Shown here: in pieces, positions 16,953-25,740 of the stretch
How positions within the stretch are numbered: the first letter of the stretch is position 1
Layout: each line of letters starts with the position of its first letter
Assembly (NCBI GenBank): GCA_934277545.1
Contig: CAKQUG010000001.1
Coordinates: forward strand, 186,001 to 250,000
DNA from: an uncultured Alphaproteobacteria bacterium
Lineage (GTDB): Bacteria > Pseudomonadota > Alphaproteobacteria > RF32 > CAG-239
DNA: 64,000 nt
Reading direction: 5' to 3'
The notes under the pieces: generated by a model
What the model saw: the letters and a program-made list of their open reading frames with translations, nothing else
The model's database searches: none
What the model was told of the DNA's origin: nothing
Position numbers and translations under genes: made by a program

Positions 16953-17156
16953 ATTACATCAACCAAGTCAAATGCGTACCACAACCAAACGGGGCTCCAA
17001 CTGCTTAAGTGCCTGATTTTATTACATTGTTATCACAATGGTTCGTAAAATTTCCCAAAACTGATGTTTTTGAAAACATAACATCCGAACTCGCTGAAAG
17101 GCTTAGTAAATAAAGCAAAACGGCAGGTTTTTATACCTGCCGCTTGTATTGGTGAT
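16953..17156 (-). repeat. Direct repeat copy A (distal att-like copy)
   Basis: Matches 35759-35965 over its full length (ATCAACCAAGTCAAATGC, GTTCGTAAAATTTCCCAAAA, then a hairpin and TTGTATTGGTGAT). It ends at TGGTGAT, the complement of the last seven tRNA-Glu bases. The internal hairpin (GGCAGGT / ACCTGCC, about 17121-17141) is followed on the minus strand by T-rich DNA and can terminate the 17178-17942 gene. Confidence 0.8.
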
Positions 17157-17177
17157 GCTTAACTCACAGTTTCCGAG

Positions 17178-17942
17178 CTATTTTCTTGAATGCATATTCC
17201 TTAAAATCATTGACGCAAGCAAAGTCTGCTGTTTTTTCTCCGGTAAAAATTGTTTGGTTAAATCAGTATTTTTATTGCCTAGGCCATCATAAATATCAAC
17301 AACTTCTAATTCTTTGTTTCCTACATATTTAAATGCCACATTATGACAAGATAGGCCCTCTTTCAATAATTCATTGTATTCCTTTAAATATCCGTCAGAA
17401 TGAGTGCACATATAATCATTAAGAGCTTGTTCACAACCGGAATACAACAGATTTCCTTCATACAATGCCAATCTGGCGTTAGATTTATTAGGTTCTATCA
17501 AAATTCTTACGGCGCCATATTTTGTCTCATTTGCAAACAACAATTCAAATCCATGTTCGCCAAGATTTTTTAAATCTTCTTTATAATTACAAGACGCGGG
17601 AAGTTCCGCCTTATATTTTACAAATAACTTTGCTAACTTTGTACACATCTGTTTTTGTTTTTCATAATCAGTATCGGTAAAGTTTCCTAAAGCTTCATAA
17701 TCAATTTGCCATTGAGGATATTTCACCTCGTCTTCCGGTACTTTAATTTTGCAGATAACAGGATTATCACATTTATATCCATCTAAATACTCTTTTGCTT
17801 TTTCCAGATTATTCCAAACATAAAATCCATCACTCTGTCCTCCGGCACCTTCTCCCCGGCATGATACAGGAATATTAGCATTTTCAATGCGAACATCTTC
17901 TGATTTTCTAAAACCATGATACAAAAATAAATCACCTGACAT
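17178..17942 (-). CDS. Hypothetical protein with possible ADP-ribosyltransferase-like start
   Basis: 254 aa. The N-terminus reads LFLYHGFRKSE followed by GGQSDGFYVWNNLEKAKEYL. This is similar in pattern to the YHGT...GFYxT...A elements of DUF3990-type and other ART-fold proteins. The catalytic Glu cannot be placed, so this is a guess from pattern. The rest has no recognised domain and seven cysteines. I chose the ATG at 17942 because AGGAT lies 6 nt upstream; an in-frame ATG at 17948 abuts that site. It sits alone between repeat copies A and B, like a captured cassette, with a terminator in copy A. Confidence 0.6.
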   Translation of the reverse strand: MSGDLFLYHGFRKSEDVRIENANIPVSCRGEGAGGQSDGFYVWNNLEKAKEYLDGYKCDNPVICKIKVPEDEVKYPQWQIDYEALGNFTDTDYEKQKQMCTKLAKLFVKYKAELPASCNYKEDLKNLGEHGFELLFANETKYGAVRILIEPNKSNARLALYEGNLLYSGCEQALNDYMCTHSDGYLKEYNELLKEGLSCHNVAFKYVGNKELEVVDIYDGLGNKNTDLTKQFLPEKKQQTLLASMILRNMHSRK

Positions 17943-18049
17943 CAGCATATCCTATTTAAATGGTTAATCTGTATCAATTATATCCTAAATTAGATGTATT
18001 TTCAATTGCAATCAATAACCAATTGAAAAATAAAGACTTTATCATAAAA

Positions 18050-18190
18050 GAGTTCGGAAAAACTTCCCAAAACGCAATTTTCGAAAATACGACTTTCGAA
18101 CTCGCTGAAAGGCTTGGAAAATAAAGAAAAACGGCAGGTTTTTATACCTGCCGTTTGTATTGGTGATGCTTAACTCACAATTTCCGAGCT
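18050..18190 (-). repeat. Repeat copy B
   Basis: Shares with copies A and D the segment from GTTCGG...CTTCCCAAAAC through the GGCAGGT hairpin to TGGTGAT (18161-18167). It also shares with copy A the next 23 bases (GCTTAACTCACA-TTTCCGAGCT). Inverted repeats GAGTTCG / CGAACTC lie inside it. Confidence 0.75.
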
Positions 18191-18261
18191 ACTGTTTAAT
18201 GATATATTAATGAATAAATAATATGTTCAAAAGGCATCATAATTATCACTAGGAGACTGCT

Positions 18262-18840
18262 TTGATTAAAAATAGCATAAAAATACTAAGCATTATCAGT
18301 ATAGGCCTAATCAATCATGCTTATGCAAAAGACTTCATAAAAGTAGAATATACTCCATTAAGTCAAAAAGAATGCCTCTCTTATAAAGAAACTCTCGGCT
18401 TAAAATATTGTCCTTATGACAATGATTACCTAGCTGGTGCAGCCAAAGCTTGCGGGCACATTGAGAATCTACCTACAGGAAATGATCTACATAAATTAGC
18501 AAAAAAAATATATAATAAGGAAACAACAGAAACAAGCATTTATGGTAATAGAAACGATTCACTTATGAAAGCTATGAATATTTGGGAAAACGATAGTCAC
18601 ATCTATTTTTGGACAGGAGGAGAAGCTAAAGATAAAAAGGGAGGATATGTGAGAATGTTTGCTCTCAAAGGTTCAATTCCTTATTATGCCCCTAGAGACG
18701 GAAGTGGATATGTTTCGCATGCGCTGGGAAAAATTAATTACGGAGAAACAAAATACATCAAAGTGAGTAATCAGCAATATGATTCCAATTTATATGATTA
18801 TCCAAACAATGATGTATTGGTAACAATTTGTTATAAATAA
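18262..18840 (+). CDS. Exported hypothetical protein (192 aa)
   Basis: A signal peptide (about 1-22, ending AYA) is followed by a 170-residue secreted domain with five cysteines and segments AKACGHIENLPTGNDLHKLA and HIYFWTGGEA. These resemble the C-terminal lectin-like or minor-pilin domains seen in exported proteins of related gut bacteria; this is a loose comparison. The start is TTG at 18262, with AGGAG 6 nt upstream and no better ATG. It lies between repeat copies B and C as a single gene, opposite in orientation to the previous one. Confidence 0.65.
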   Translation: MIKNSIKILSIISIGLINHAYAKDFIKVEYTPLSQKECLSYKETLGLKYCPYDNDYLAGAAKACGHIENLPTGNDLHKLAKKIYNKETTETSIYGNRNDSLMKAMNIWENDSHIYFWTGGEAKDKKGGYVRMFALKGSIPYYAPRDGSGYVSHALGKINYGETKYIKVSNQQYDSNLYDYPNNDVLVTICYK

Positions 18841-18856
18841 AAAAATCAACATAAAC

Positions 18857-18974
18857 GAGTTCGGAAAAACTTCCCAAAACGCAATTTTCAAATTTACAAC
18901 ATTCGAACTCAAGAAAAGGCTTGGAAAATAAAGCAAAACGGCAGGTTTTTATACCTGCCGCTTGTATTGGTGAT
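18857..18974 (-). repeat. Repeat copy C
   Basis: Closely matches copy B from GAGTTCGGAAAAACTTCCC to TGGTGAT (18968-18974), with the same GGCAGGT / ACCTGCC hairpin. After TGGTGAT it diverges from A and B (GCTAACCTCGCAACTTACG). The rest of the 387-bp gap to 19228 holds AT-rich DNA and a promoter. Confidence 0.75.
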
Positions 18975-19165
18975 GCTAACCTCGCAACTTACGAACTGAA
19001 ATATTGAAAATCTCGATTCGTATTTTAAATTGAATCGAATACATAATTTAAATAAATCTAAAAAAATACAATAAGCAGACAAATAATTTAGCAAACTTTG
19101 ATTAAAAAAATATGCAAAAATGTGCAAAATATATAAAAATTTCACAACAAGCTCCGATTTAAATC

Positions 19166-19194
19166 TTGACAATGATATATTATAGATATATTTT
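19166..19194 (+). promoter_or_regulatory. Promoter of the small-gene module
   Basis: TTGACA (19166-19171), a 17-bp spacer, then TATTTT (19189-19194), about 33 nt before the ATG at 19228. The spacer is rich in ATATAT dyads that could bind a regulator. Confidence 0.5.
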
Positions 19195-19227
19195 AAGCAT
19201 ATGAAAAGCAATTTTTGGAGAAATTAA

Positions 19228-19572
19228 ATGAGTGACATATTTGACTTATCTTCGATAGATGACCTTCCACAAAGAATTAAGGATGGGATTAATATTGATG
19301 CTTTTGCCACTAGGATTTTAGAATTATTTGAGATAGCTCAACGTGAATTATCTATTGATGAAATAACTGTCGGCTATTATCGGAAATTTAAGGAAGTTGA
19401 TAAAGAAGGCAAGACCAAAAGGCAAATAACTGTTAAACTGTACAGTATGTCAAAAGAGAAAAATGCAAAAATTAAAAGTGTAGAAGGGAAAAAAGGTGTT
19501 TATGCTCTAATAAAAACGCGAATGGAAGGTTATGTACCATCAGATATTGAAGAAGAGGATCTTCCATTTTAA
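19228..19572 (+). CDS. Hypothetical protein with SSB-like C-terminal tail
   Basis: 114 aa. A helical N-terminal half (about 10-45) is followed by a basic beta-rich part and ends in IEEEDLPF. The last residues closely resemble the conserved acidic tip of bacterial single-strand binding protein (DDDIPF), which docks RecO, PriA, exonuclease I and other genome-maintenance proteins. No OB-fold is recognisable, so this is not an ordinary SSB. GGAG precedes the ATG by 6 nt. It is first in a group with a 44-aa protein and a Cas2-like protein. Confidence 0.7.
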   Translation: MSDIFDLSSIDDLPQRIKDGINIDAFATRILELFEIAQRELSIDEITVGYYRKFKEVDKEGKTKRQITVKLYSMSKEKNAKIKSVEGKKGVYALIKTRMEGYVPSDIEEEDLPF

Positions 19573-19580
19573 AAGTTTGA

Positions 19581-19619
19581 CGACAAGGTTTTGTTTCCAT
19601 TACCTTGCCGCCTTTTATA
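19581..19619 (+). terminator. Weak terminator-like hairpin
   Basis: GACAAGGT pairs with ACCTTGCC across an 11-nt loop and is followed by CCTTTTATAAAT. It lies 9 nt after the 19228-19572 stop and could cause partial termination. Confidence 0.4.
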
Positions 19620-19722
19620 AATAACTGTATTAAAGTTACTTAAAATCACAATCTAATTTTATATACAGTTTTTTTATAAAATCAAGTCCAAAATGGAAAC
19701 ACAACATTTTTGGAGAAAACAA

Positions 19723-19857
19723 ATGGCTCAATTAAAGCCTGCTCCAAAGGGATTTCGTTGGATTTTTGTAAAAAAAATTCACCATAAATGTGGTCGAATT
19801 TTATATGCAGAAACCTACGGAAAGGAAGCTTTTCGTTTTTTAGTCCCTTGCAGATAA
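19723..19857 (+). CDS. Small basic protein (44 aa)
   Basis: Starts at ATG 19723 with TGGAG 8 nt upstream and ends at TAA 19855. It is basic and aromatic, with GFRWIFVKKI and YGKEAFRFLVP. Short proteins with a GFRWxF start and a YG.EAFxF end occur on plasmids and integrative elements, where their role is unknown; I recall the pattern but not a name. It lies between the SSB-tail and Cas2-like genes on the same strand. Confidence 0.6.
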   Translation: MAQLKPAPKGFRWIFVKKIHHKCGRILYAETYGKEAFRFLVPCR

Positions 19858-19917
19858 ATTGGGAAGGGCAGCAAATTTGTTGCCCGACCTTTTCTCCAGA
19901 TTTATGAAAGAAAATAA

Positions 19918-20187
19918 ATGAACACATATATTATAAATTACGATCTAATTGCTCCAGGCAAAAATTACGACAGATTATTCGAGGCCATAAAATCTTATGG
20001 TACTTGGGCACATGTGTTAGAATCTTGTTGGTTAATTAAGTCCTCTTTATCTGCTACTGAAGTAAGAAATCATTTAGTTAAATATATTGACTATAATGAC
20101 AAATTGCTTGTAGCAAAATCTGGCAATCAGGGAGCTTGGAGGGGATTGAAAGAAAATCAGTCTGATTGGCTGAGAAAAAATATGTGA
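19918..20187 (+). CDS. Cas2-like (VapD/SinR-annotated) small protein
   Basis: 89 aa. It starts with a Cas2-type ferredoxin-fold strand, NTYIINYDLIAPGKNYDRL, in which Asp9 occupies the place of the Cas2 catalytic Asp. GTWAHVLESCWLI forms the second strand region, and AWRGLKENQSDWL ends it. Proteins of this type are often labelled SinR family or Cas2-like and are found outside CRISPR loci. No cas1 or CRISPR repeat exists in the window. VapD and Cas2 relatives can be RNases or DNases; activity is inferred only. A strong terminator follows. Confidence 0.75.
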   Translation: MNTYIINYDLIAPGKNYDRLFEAIKSYGTWAHVLESCWLIKSSLSATEVRNHLVKYIDYNDKLLVAKSGNQGAWRGLKENQSDWLRKNM

Positions 20188-20192
20188 CAAGG

Positions 20193-20217
20193 GAGGTCCT
20201 TTGGGACCTCTTTTTAT
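20193..20217 (+). terminator. Rho-independent terminator
   Basis: GAGGTCC (20193-20199) pairs with GGACCTC (20204-20210) over a 4-nt loop and is followed by TTTTTATAA. It ends the small-gene module. Confidence 0.9.
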
Positions 20218-20250
20218 AAAGCACCACTATTCATTTAGTTATCTATACTT

Positions 20251-23200
20251 TTATAATATTCCTAATTTGAATAATTCTTCATTCCTTCTTTCTCGCTTTA
20301 TATCGTTATCTAACTCTTTAATTGTATCATCAATCCAATTTTTAATACAATCATCAGAGCCTTCTGAAAAAGAAGTAAGAACCTTTTTTACCTTGAGATA
20401 ATAATTGCTAACCTCTCCTGTCCAGGAAAAGTTATATATATTACTTCTTAGAGCTGACATCATTTCTTCATCATTTATATAATTTTTTAAAATGTTTTTA
20501 AAATTATTACTAAGACTGTCTTTTTCGAATAATGCAGTGTTCTTAGCAACAAAAAGGCCAAATTCTTTACTTTTATTTATAAAACTCTTGAGAATATCCC
20601 AACTAAAATTATCAATGTATGATTTTTCCTTACTCCCAAAGTTATTAGATAAATAAACATTAAAATAAATAAAATTATAGTCATTCATAGAGCAATAGTC
20701 AAAAATAGCTTGCAATGTAAGGATATCCTGCTTCTCTAATTTTTCCTTAATTAAATCGCTTACATAATATTTTAAAAAGGTATCGTTTTCATCTCTATCA
20801 GCTAAATGTTGTAACATTTTAGATAAAGTACTATATTTTTTATCGTCTGACATATTGTCATAACAATAATTCCATAACTCTTTACATTCATACTCATAGA
20901 GACCATTATTACCTACTTGTTTTAATAGTATCCAATCATTCGTTATATCGGATGTTATTTGCATTAATATTTTGGGTATTTCCTTGTTATTACACAAAAT
21001 ACTATGGAGTATTTGAATTATAGCCTGCAAACTACCTTTATTATCTTTCTTCCCTAATGAAGTAACTAAATTAAATACATCTTCATATTCTTCTATATAA
21101 GAACATCTCCCAACTAGAGGTGTATAAAAATACAAATATTCATCCCAATCATATTTGTTAATAACATCAATCAATTGTGTATAACGGAAATGGCTGCGTT
21201 TTAATCCTCTGGACGACATTAAAATTAAAATTGCGGTTTCTCTTGTTGAGTTCCACGTCTTTATATAATTATCAATTAACTTTTCATCATTTACACCACT
21301 TAATAAGCCAGATAAGAAACTGCAACCATTCAAAAGTTTCGTCTCCTGTATTGATTTTATAGTGTCTACAGAATTGTCTATGATTTGTTTGATTTTATCG
21401 TCAGGAAGATATTCTGCCAATTTTTTTCCTAATAAAAAAATATGATAATTATTGTTTTCATTCAAGTCTGATATTAGTAGTTTCAATGTATCCTCGTCAT
21501 TTATTAATAATTGAGCGTTTTCATCTACAAATTCTTCATCACTTTTTTCACCATGATAAAAGTTCCAATTAGCTTTAGATATAATATAAGAACGAATTTT
21601 TTCTGCTAAGTTATGTGGAGATAAAATATTATCCAATTTATCTATTTTCTTTATATCGTCACTGTTGATTTCAAGTTTATCTATATCAAATTTATAAAAA
21701 TGATTTAATGAAATACGAGCTTTTTCCCATCCAGAATCATCAAATTCTACTAATCCAATCAAACGAGAAACGATATCATCAATATTTGTATACTGCAAAA
21801 CCATACGTAGATTTTGACCTATAATATCTTTTGCATATTGTCTTAAAGGAAAAGATTCATCGTATATTATATTCTGCAGAATATCTAATACAGCTGCTAC
21901 ATATATTTGTACATCATACGTTGTTTTAGGTTTCCAATCTTCTAATTTTATAGCTCCTTGTTTTTCTGGTCCTGAACTCCGTACAAAATGACCAAATGTT
22001 AGAGCTTTATCTAAAGCTTGTAGGCAAATTCTTATTTTATTGATATCCTCTTTATTAGAGAGCGTCCTTCTAATAACTGGCAACCTGTTTATAGCTGGGC
22101 AAGTTGTTCCTCCCAAATATAATTTAAAAAAACCTATAAACTCGCCAGTTGCATTATTGCCCCAATTTTCATTTTCAGCATCAGCTAATGATAACATTAT
22201 TTCAGCAGCTTCATTAAAATGTTCTTTATGAAATGCTATAACTTGTAAACTACGCACTATAGCTCTACGTCCCTTTTCCAAATTTAAATAATCATCATGA
22301 GAGAAGCTGGAAAATGTTTCTTGTAATTGTCTTAAAGCGATAGCTGGGACAATGTTGGATAGTCTTAAAAAACATTCTGCACCAAATTTAGAATTCAGCA
22401 TCTCTCTTTCAGCAAAAGGGACTATTAATTTTTCTGCTAATGATCTGATTTGTGGGTATTCATTTAGACACGCTAATTGCTCATAACATGATTGTTTCAT
22501 TCTATCCGGTAATTCCTTCAATTTGTTTCTTTGGATTGATGTACTATCGTCTAGCCATGAAAAAATCATTCTAAAAGCTAATATTTTGGGAATAACATAA
22601 TGATACTCATAACGTTTTTGTATAACCCCTAAAGTATTTTTCAATTTATTAAAACATTTAATAGTTTCAACCTCTGATAGTCCTGCAAGCGATGCTAATT
22701 TCAATAATTCACTATCATCTTCTTGAGAATAATAAATATTTTTAAAAAGAGAACAAACTTCCAATACATTGCTTAGATTTTTTGTTGCTTCATCTATTCT
22801 GTGCGGTTTAATCATTCGTTCAAGTTCTTCACTTTGACGTGAAAAATCCATAAAACCATTATTTAAAATTATCGCCATTCTCGGATTATGACCGCACCAC
22901 TCTGTCAAATGTTGTAGATAGGTTTCATCAACATTTTTATATTTGTCTTTGAGTATAGCTTCTATTACTTCATTGTCTGCAGCCAACAAGTTTATTCGTT
23001 CGTATGAAATCAATGACTTTTTATTTTCATTATTTTCTGTTTCATAATCCAAAGAAACAAAGGTTATATTGTTAGGAAATCTGTTCAACATATCCTTAAT
23101 TTTGGTAAATTCCTCAAAAGGACAGTCATCTAAAACAATAAAAGCCTCTTGCTTTTCTCTTATTAAAAAATTTACAACATTACATATATCCTGAAAACAG

Positions 23201-23949
23201 TCTATCGTACGTTTTGTGTATAAAACTAAATCCTGAATATCTTTACACATTCGGACAGCTTCCAACAGTTGTCTCGTTTTTCCAATACCTGACTGCCCTT
23301 CTATGCGAATGATTGAGTTTGAGCAAATAATATCTCTTATATCTTTAATCGACTTTTCTATGTTGCTATTTGTCTTTAGAGGATTTTGCAAACTTCTATC
23401 AAGTTGCCAAATTTCAAAATCCTCAAATATGTCTTTAAATTCTCCGATAGTACGCAGTAACCATATTTTGACTGGATAGTATTTATCAACCCAAGAAGCA
23501 ATTTTAGAGTGATCATATAATCTAAAATTAACATTCTTTGCTGAGATACTTAACGTTTCGACTATTTGTTCTTTAAATTCATTTTCCTTAATTACAGCAT
23601 TATATCCTTCACAATGTAATTTATTACAGAATAATACGTAAGCTCCACCAGTCTTTATATGTTCTCTGATATGAATCTTATCTACTTCTTTACGCAAATC
23701 AAAACTAGGTGTCGCTTTGACTTGAAATACCATATTATTAGAAAATAAAAAATCAGTATTTTTTGTTAGATTATTCAAAACAGCATCGGCTCCTCCATCT
23801 TTAATACAAACTCTATCAGGTAGAGTGCAATAAGCCGAATTCAACGGAATATTAGAAGCGGTACATTCAGCTCTAATCAACTTGTTTAACAATATCGGTA
23901 GTGTGTTACCATCTAATTTTTCAATATATTTCTGTAATAGTTCTTTCAT
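20251..23949 (-). CDS. PD-(D/E)xK nuclease plus STAND NTPase, Avs-like candidate defence protein
   Basis: 1232 aa from ATG 23949 (AGAGGAA 5 nt upstream). Residues 1-120 look like a PD-(D/E)xK nuclease core: GGADAVL (Asp about 55) followed by VFQVKAT (QxK at about 76-78). A P-loop NTPase follows with Walker A GQSGIGKT (about 218-225) and Walker B AFIVLDD (about 270-275), then a STAND-type helical and winged-helix region. About 800 residues of helical repeat follow with no other motif. This order (nuclease, STAND NTPase, long sensor) is that of Avs antiphage proteins, in which the C-terminal repeat recognises a phage protein and the nuclease degrades DNA. It is shorter than typical Avs proteins. 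It lies 82 nt after the serine recombinase gene on the same strand. The defence role is inference. Confidence 0.7.
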   Translation of the reverse strand: MKELLQKYIEKLDGNTLPILLNKLIRAECTASNIPLNSAYCTLPDRVCIKDGGADAVLNNLTKNTDFLFSNNMVFQVKATPSFDLRKEVDKIHIREHIKTGGAYVLFCNKLHCEGYNAVIKENEFKEQIVETLSISAKNVNFRLYDHSKIASWVDKYYPVKIWLLRTIGEFKDIFEDFEIWQLDRSLQNPLKTNSNIEKSIKDIRDIICSNSIIRIEGQSGIGKTRQLLEAVRMCKDIQDLVLYTKRTIDCFQDICNVVNFLIREKQEAFIVLDDCPFEEFTKIKDMLNRFPNNITFVSLDYETENNENKKSLISYERINLLAADNEVIEAILKDKYKNVDETYLQHLTEWCGHNPRMAIILNNGFMDFSRQSEELERMIKPHRIDEATKNLSNVLEVCSLFKNIYYSQEDDSELLKLASLAGLSEVETIKCFNKLKNTLGVIQKRYEYHYVIPKILAFRMIFSWLDDSTSIQRNKLKELPDRMKQSCYEQLACLNEYPQIRSLAEKLIVPFAEREMLNSKFGAECFLRLSNIVPAIALRQLQETFSSFSHDDYLNLEKGRRAIVRSLQVIAFHKEHFNEAAEIMLSLADAENENWGNNATGEFIGFFKLYLGGTTCPAINRLPVIRRTLSNKEDINKIRICLQALDKALTFGHFVRSSGPEKQGAIKLEDWKPKTTYDVQIYVAAVLDILQNIIYDESFPLRQYAKDIIGQNLRMVLQYTNIDDIVSRLIGLVEFDDSGWEKARISLNHFYKFDIDKLEINSDDIKKIDKLDNILSPHNLAEKIRSYIISKANWNFYHGEKSDEEFVDENAQLLINDEDTLKLLISDLNENNNYHIFLLGKKLAEYLPDDKIKQIIDNSVDTIKSIQETKLLNGCSFLSGLLSGVNDEKLIDNYIKTWNSTRETAILILMSSRGLKRSHFRYTQLIDVINKYDWDEYLYFYTPLVGRCSYIEEYEDVFNLVTSLGKKDNKGSLQAIIQILHSILCNNKEIPKILMQITSDITNDWILLKQVGNNGLYEYECKELWNYCYDNMSDDKKYSTLSKMLQHLADRDENDTFLKYYVSDLIKEKLEKQDILTLQAIFDYCSMNDYNFIYFNVYLSNNFGSKEKSYIDNFSWDILKSFINKSKEFGLFVAKNTALFEKDSLSNNFKNILKNYINDEEMMSALRSNIYNFSWTGEVSNYYLKVKKVLTSFSEGSDDCIKNWIDDTIKELDNDIKRERRNEELFKLGIL

Positions 23950-24031
23950 AGAATTCCTCTTAACTGTTTTCATACCTTATTCTACGAAGAATATTTTTAT
24001 ATTCAATAATATTTTGATATTTTCACTAGTC

Positions 24032-25642
24032 TTACTCCACTGCATTCATTTCTGCTTTGATTTTATACATTTGCACTTGGTTGGCGAGTCTGTCATATTC
24101 CAGCACGTCGGATTTATCAAACTCAAACCAATTGTCACTATTTTTCAGATTTATCAGCATATCAAACGGTTTTTTGAGTTTATATATCAGTCTCTCGCCG
24201 TCTAAGTAGCATTCATCAAGTATCAGACCAAGCAAATTATTTTGTTGCTCCGGATTAGCTTTTTTCATAATTTCAGATGCACAAGCCGCAATATCCAAAA
24301 CTTCATTAACCGTATATTGTATGTCTCTGCTGATATCTGCATATTTTTCCGCAGTGTGCTGCAACTCTTCTCTTTTGCTTGCAATATTGGCCTTTTCTTC
24401 GTTCCATTCATCACGCGTTATGTCACCATTGAAAAAACAGTCCTTAACTCTCTGCTCTCGTGCTTCCAATTGGTTTAATTCATTGGTAATCTGTCTTTTC
24501 ATTACCGCATTAGCCTCTGAATCTTCCGTCATTTTTCTAACTACACATTTTTTGAGTAAATCAATAATGTTTGCATTTAGCCTGATTTTACTGAACACTT
24601 CATCATCAAGTTGCTGTAAAATAAGCGATTCTCTAACTGTTTTCTGATTGCAATTACCCCTTGGATGAGTACAACGCAAATATACGTGACCTTTATGATG
24701 TTCAGATGATATGGTACCACCGCATTCCGCACATTTTATTAATTTACGAAAAGCAAATGATATACCACCATATTCTCTAGTCGGCATAGATGCATTTTTA
24801 CCTGACAATATGTCCTGCACTTTATCAAATAAAGATTTTGATATAATTGGCTCGTATCTATGTGGCATTATTTCACCACGAATACGCATTTCTCCGTAAT
24901 AAAACGAATTCTTAAGCATATTCCAGATAGTTTCACGGCCCAGAGGTTTATGATTTTTACTTCTGACCGAGCATAAATTTATTTCTTCTGCAAATTTTTT
25001 TAAGCTTTTTATAGAATAACAACCGGTTGCATACATTTCAAACATCTTTTTAACTAAAGGAGCTCGTTCTGGATCTACAACAATCGTTGCCGGTGTTGTT
25101 TTAGTTTTTGGTACATTTAAGTATCCGACAGGAGATTTTGATTGGTATTCACCATTAGACCATTTATATTCCATACCACGATTGACATTATCTCGTAGGT
25201 TTGCAACATACATTTTACCTGATAAAATACCCATATCCCAACGCATAATATCAGCGGAAGAACTATTTTTAGTCAGTATCAAACCTTCTTTACAAAAATG
25301 TATATCAATCTTATCATCAAGAAGTAATGTCTCAACTTCTACACATTCATTGAAACGACGTTGAAAACGATCAATACAATGCACAACAATGGCTGTTTTA
25401 TTCTTCTGTTTACGCACAAAATCAAGCATTTCATGAAACACTACACGTTTGCCATTTGTTGAACTCTCAATAACCCTGTATTTATTTACAATTTTGAGAC
25501 CTTTTTTGACGCAATAATCTTCCATAGCCGCTTTTTGTGCATCCAACGAAGCTCCAGGTTCCTGTTCTTTGGTAGAAACACGAGCAAATATAACTGCTTG
25601 AGTGCATGGTGCAGCTTTTGCATATCTATATACTTTTGCCAT
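24032..25642 (-). CDS. Large serine recombinase
   Basis: 536 aa. The N-terminal catalytic domain has FARVSTKEQ with nucleophile Ser23 and a HCIDRFQRR segment. A recombinase domain (about 165-290) includes SPVGYLNV and NSFYYGEM. A zinc-ribbon follows with KCAECGGTIS and LRCTHPRGNC, then a coiled coil (about 365-420) and an alpha-helical end. Enzymes of this class integrate and excise phages, ICEs and transposons. It is the best candidate integrase in the island, although large serine integrases do not usually target tRNA 3' ends. AAAAAAGGAT precedes the ATG. Confidence 0.88.
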   Translation of the reverse strand: MAKVYRYAKAAPCTQAVIFARVSTKEQEPGASLDAQKAAMEDYCVKKGLKIVNKYRVIESSTNGKRVVFHEMLDFVRKQKNKTAIVVHCIDRFQRRFNECVEVETLLLDDKIDIHFCKEGLILTKNSSSADIMRWDMGILSGKMYVANLRDNVNRGMEYKWSNGEYQSKSPVGYLNVPKTKTTPATIVVDPERAPLVKKMFEMYATGCYSIKSLKKFAEEINLCSVRSKNHKPLGRETIWNMLKNSFYYGEMRIRGEIMPHRYEPIISKSLFDKVQDILSGKNASMPTREYGGISFAFRKLIKCAECGGTISSEHHKGHVYLRCTHPRGNCNQKTVRESLILQQLDDEVFSKIRLNANIIDLLKKCVVRKMTEDSEANAVMKRQITNELNQLEAREQRVKDCFFNGDITRDEWNEEKANIASKREELQHTAEKYADISRDIQYTVNEVLDIAACASEIMKKANPEQQNNLLGLILDECYLDGERLIYKLKKPFDMLINLKNSDNWFEFDKSDVLEYDRLANQVQMYKIKAEMNAVE

Positions 25643-25740
25643 TTTATCTATCCTTTTTTATTAATCTTATTTATAAAATATTATGTCGCGTGAATATTGA
25701 TTTGTAAGCGTTTTTATGCATATTTTCTAACGACATTTTG

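Noticed and set aside
16953..18974. Integron cassette array: single-gene intervals separated by repeats with inverted-repeat parts, and a GCTTAAC sequence that fits the attC-type RYYYAAC box in copies A and B.
   Set aside because: Copy C lacks the box, no GTTRRRY partner is present, no IntI is found, and one gene is in the opposite orientation. Homology to the tRNA-Glu 3' flank explains the repeats better.
19918..20187. Cas2 as evidence of a CRISPR-Cas locus.
   Set aside because: No repeat-spacer array and no cas1 or effector genes within the window; stand-alone Cas2/VapD-like proteins are common.
24720..25360. Plus-strand open frames opposite the large serine recombinase.
   Set aside because: Antisense shadows of a gene with clear catalytic and zinc motifs.
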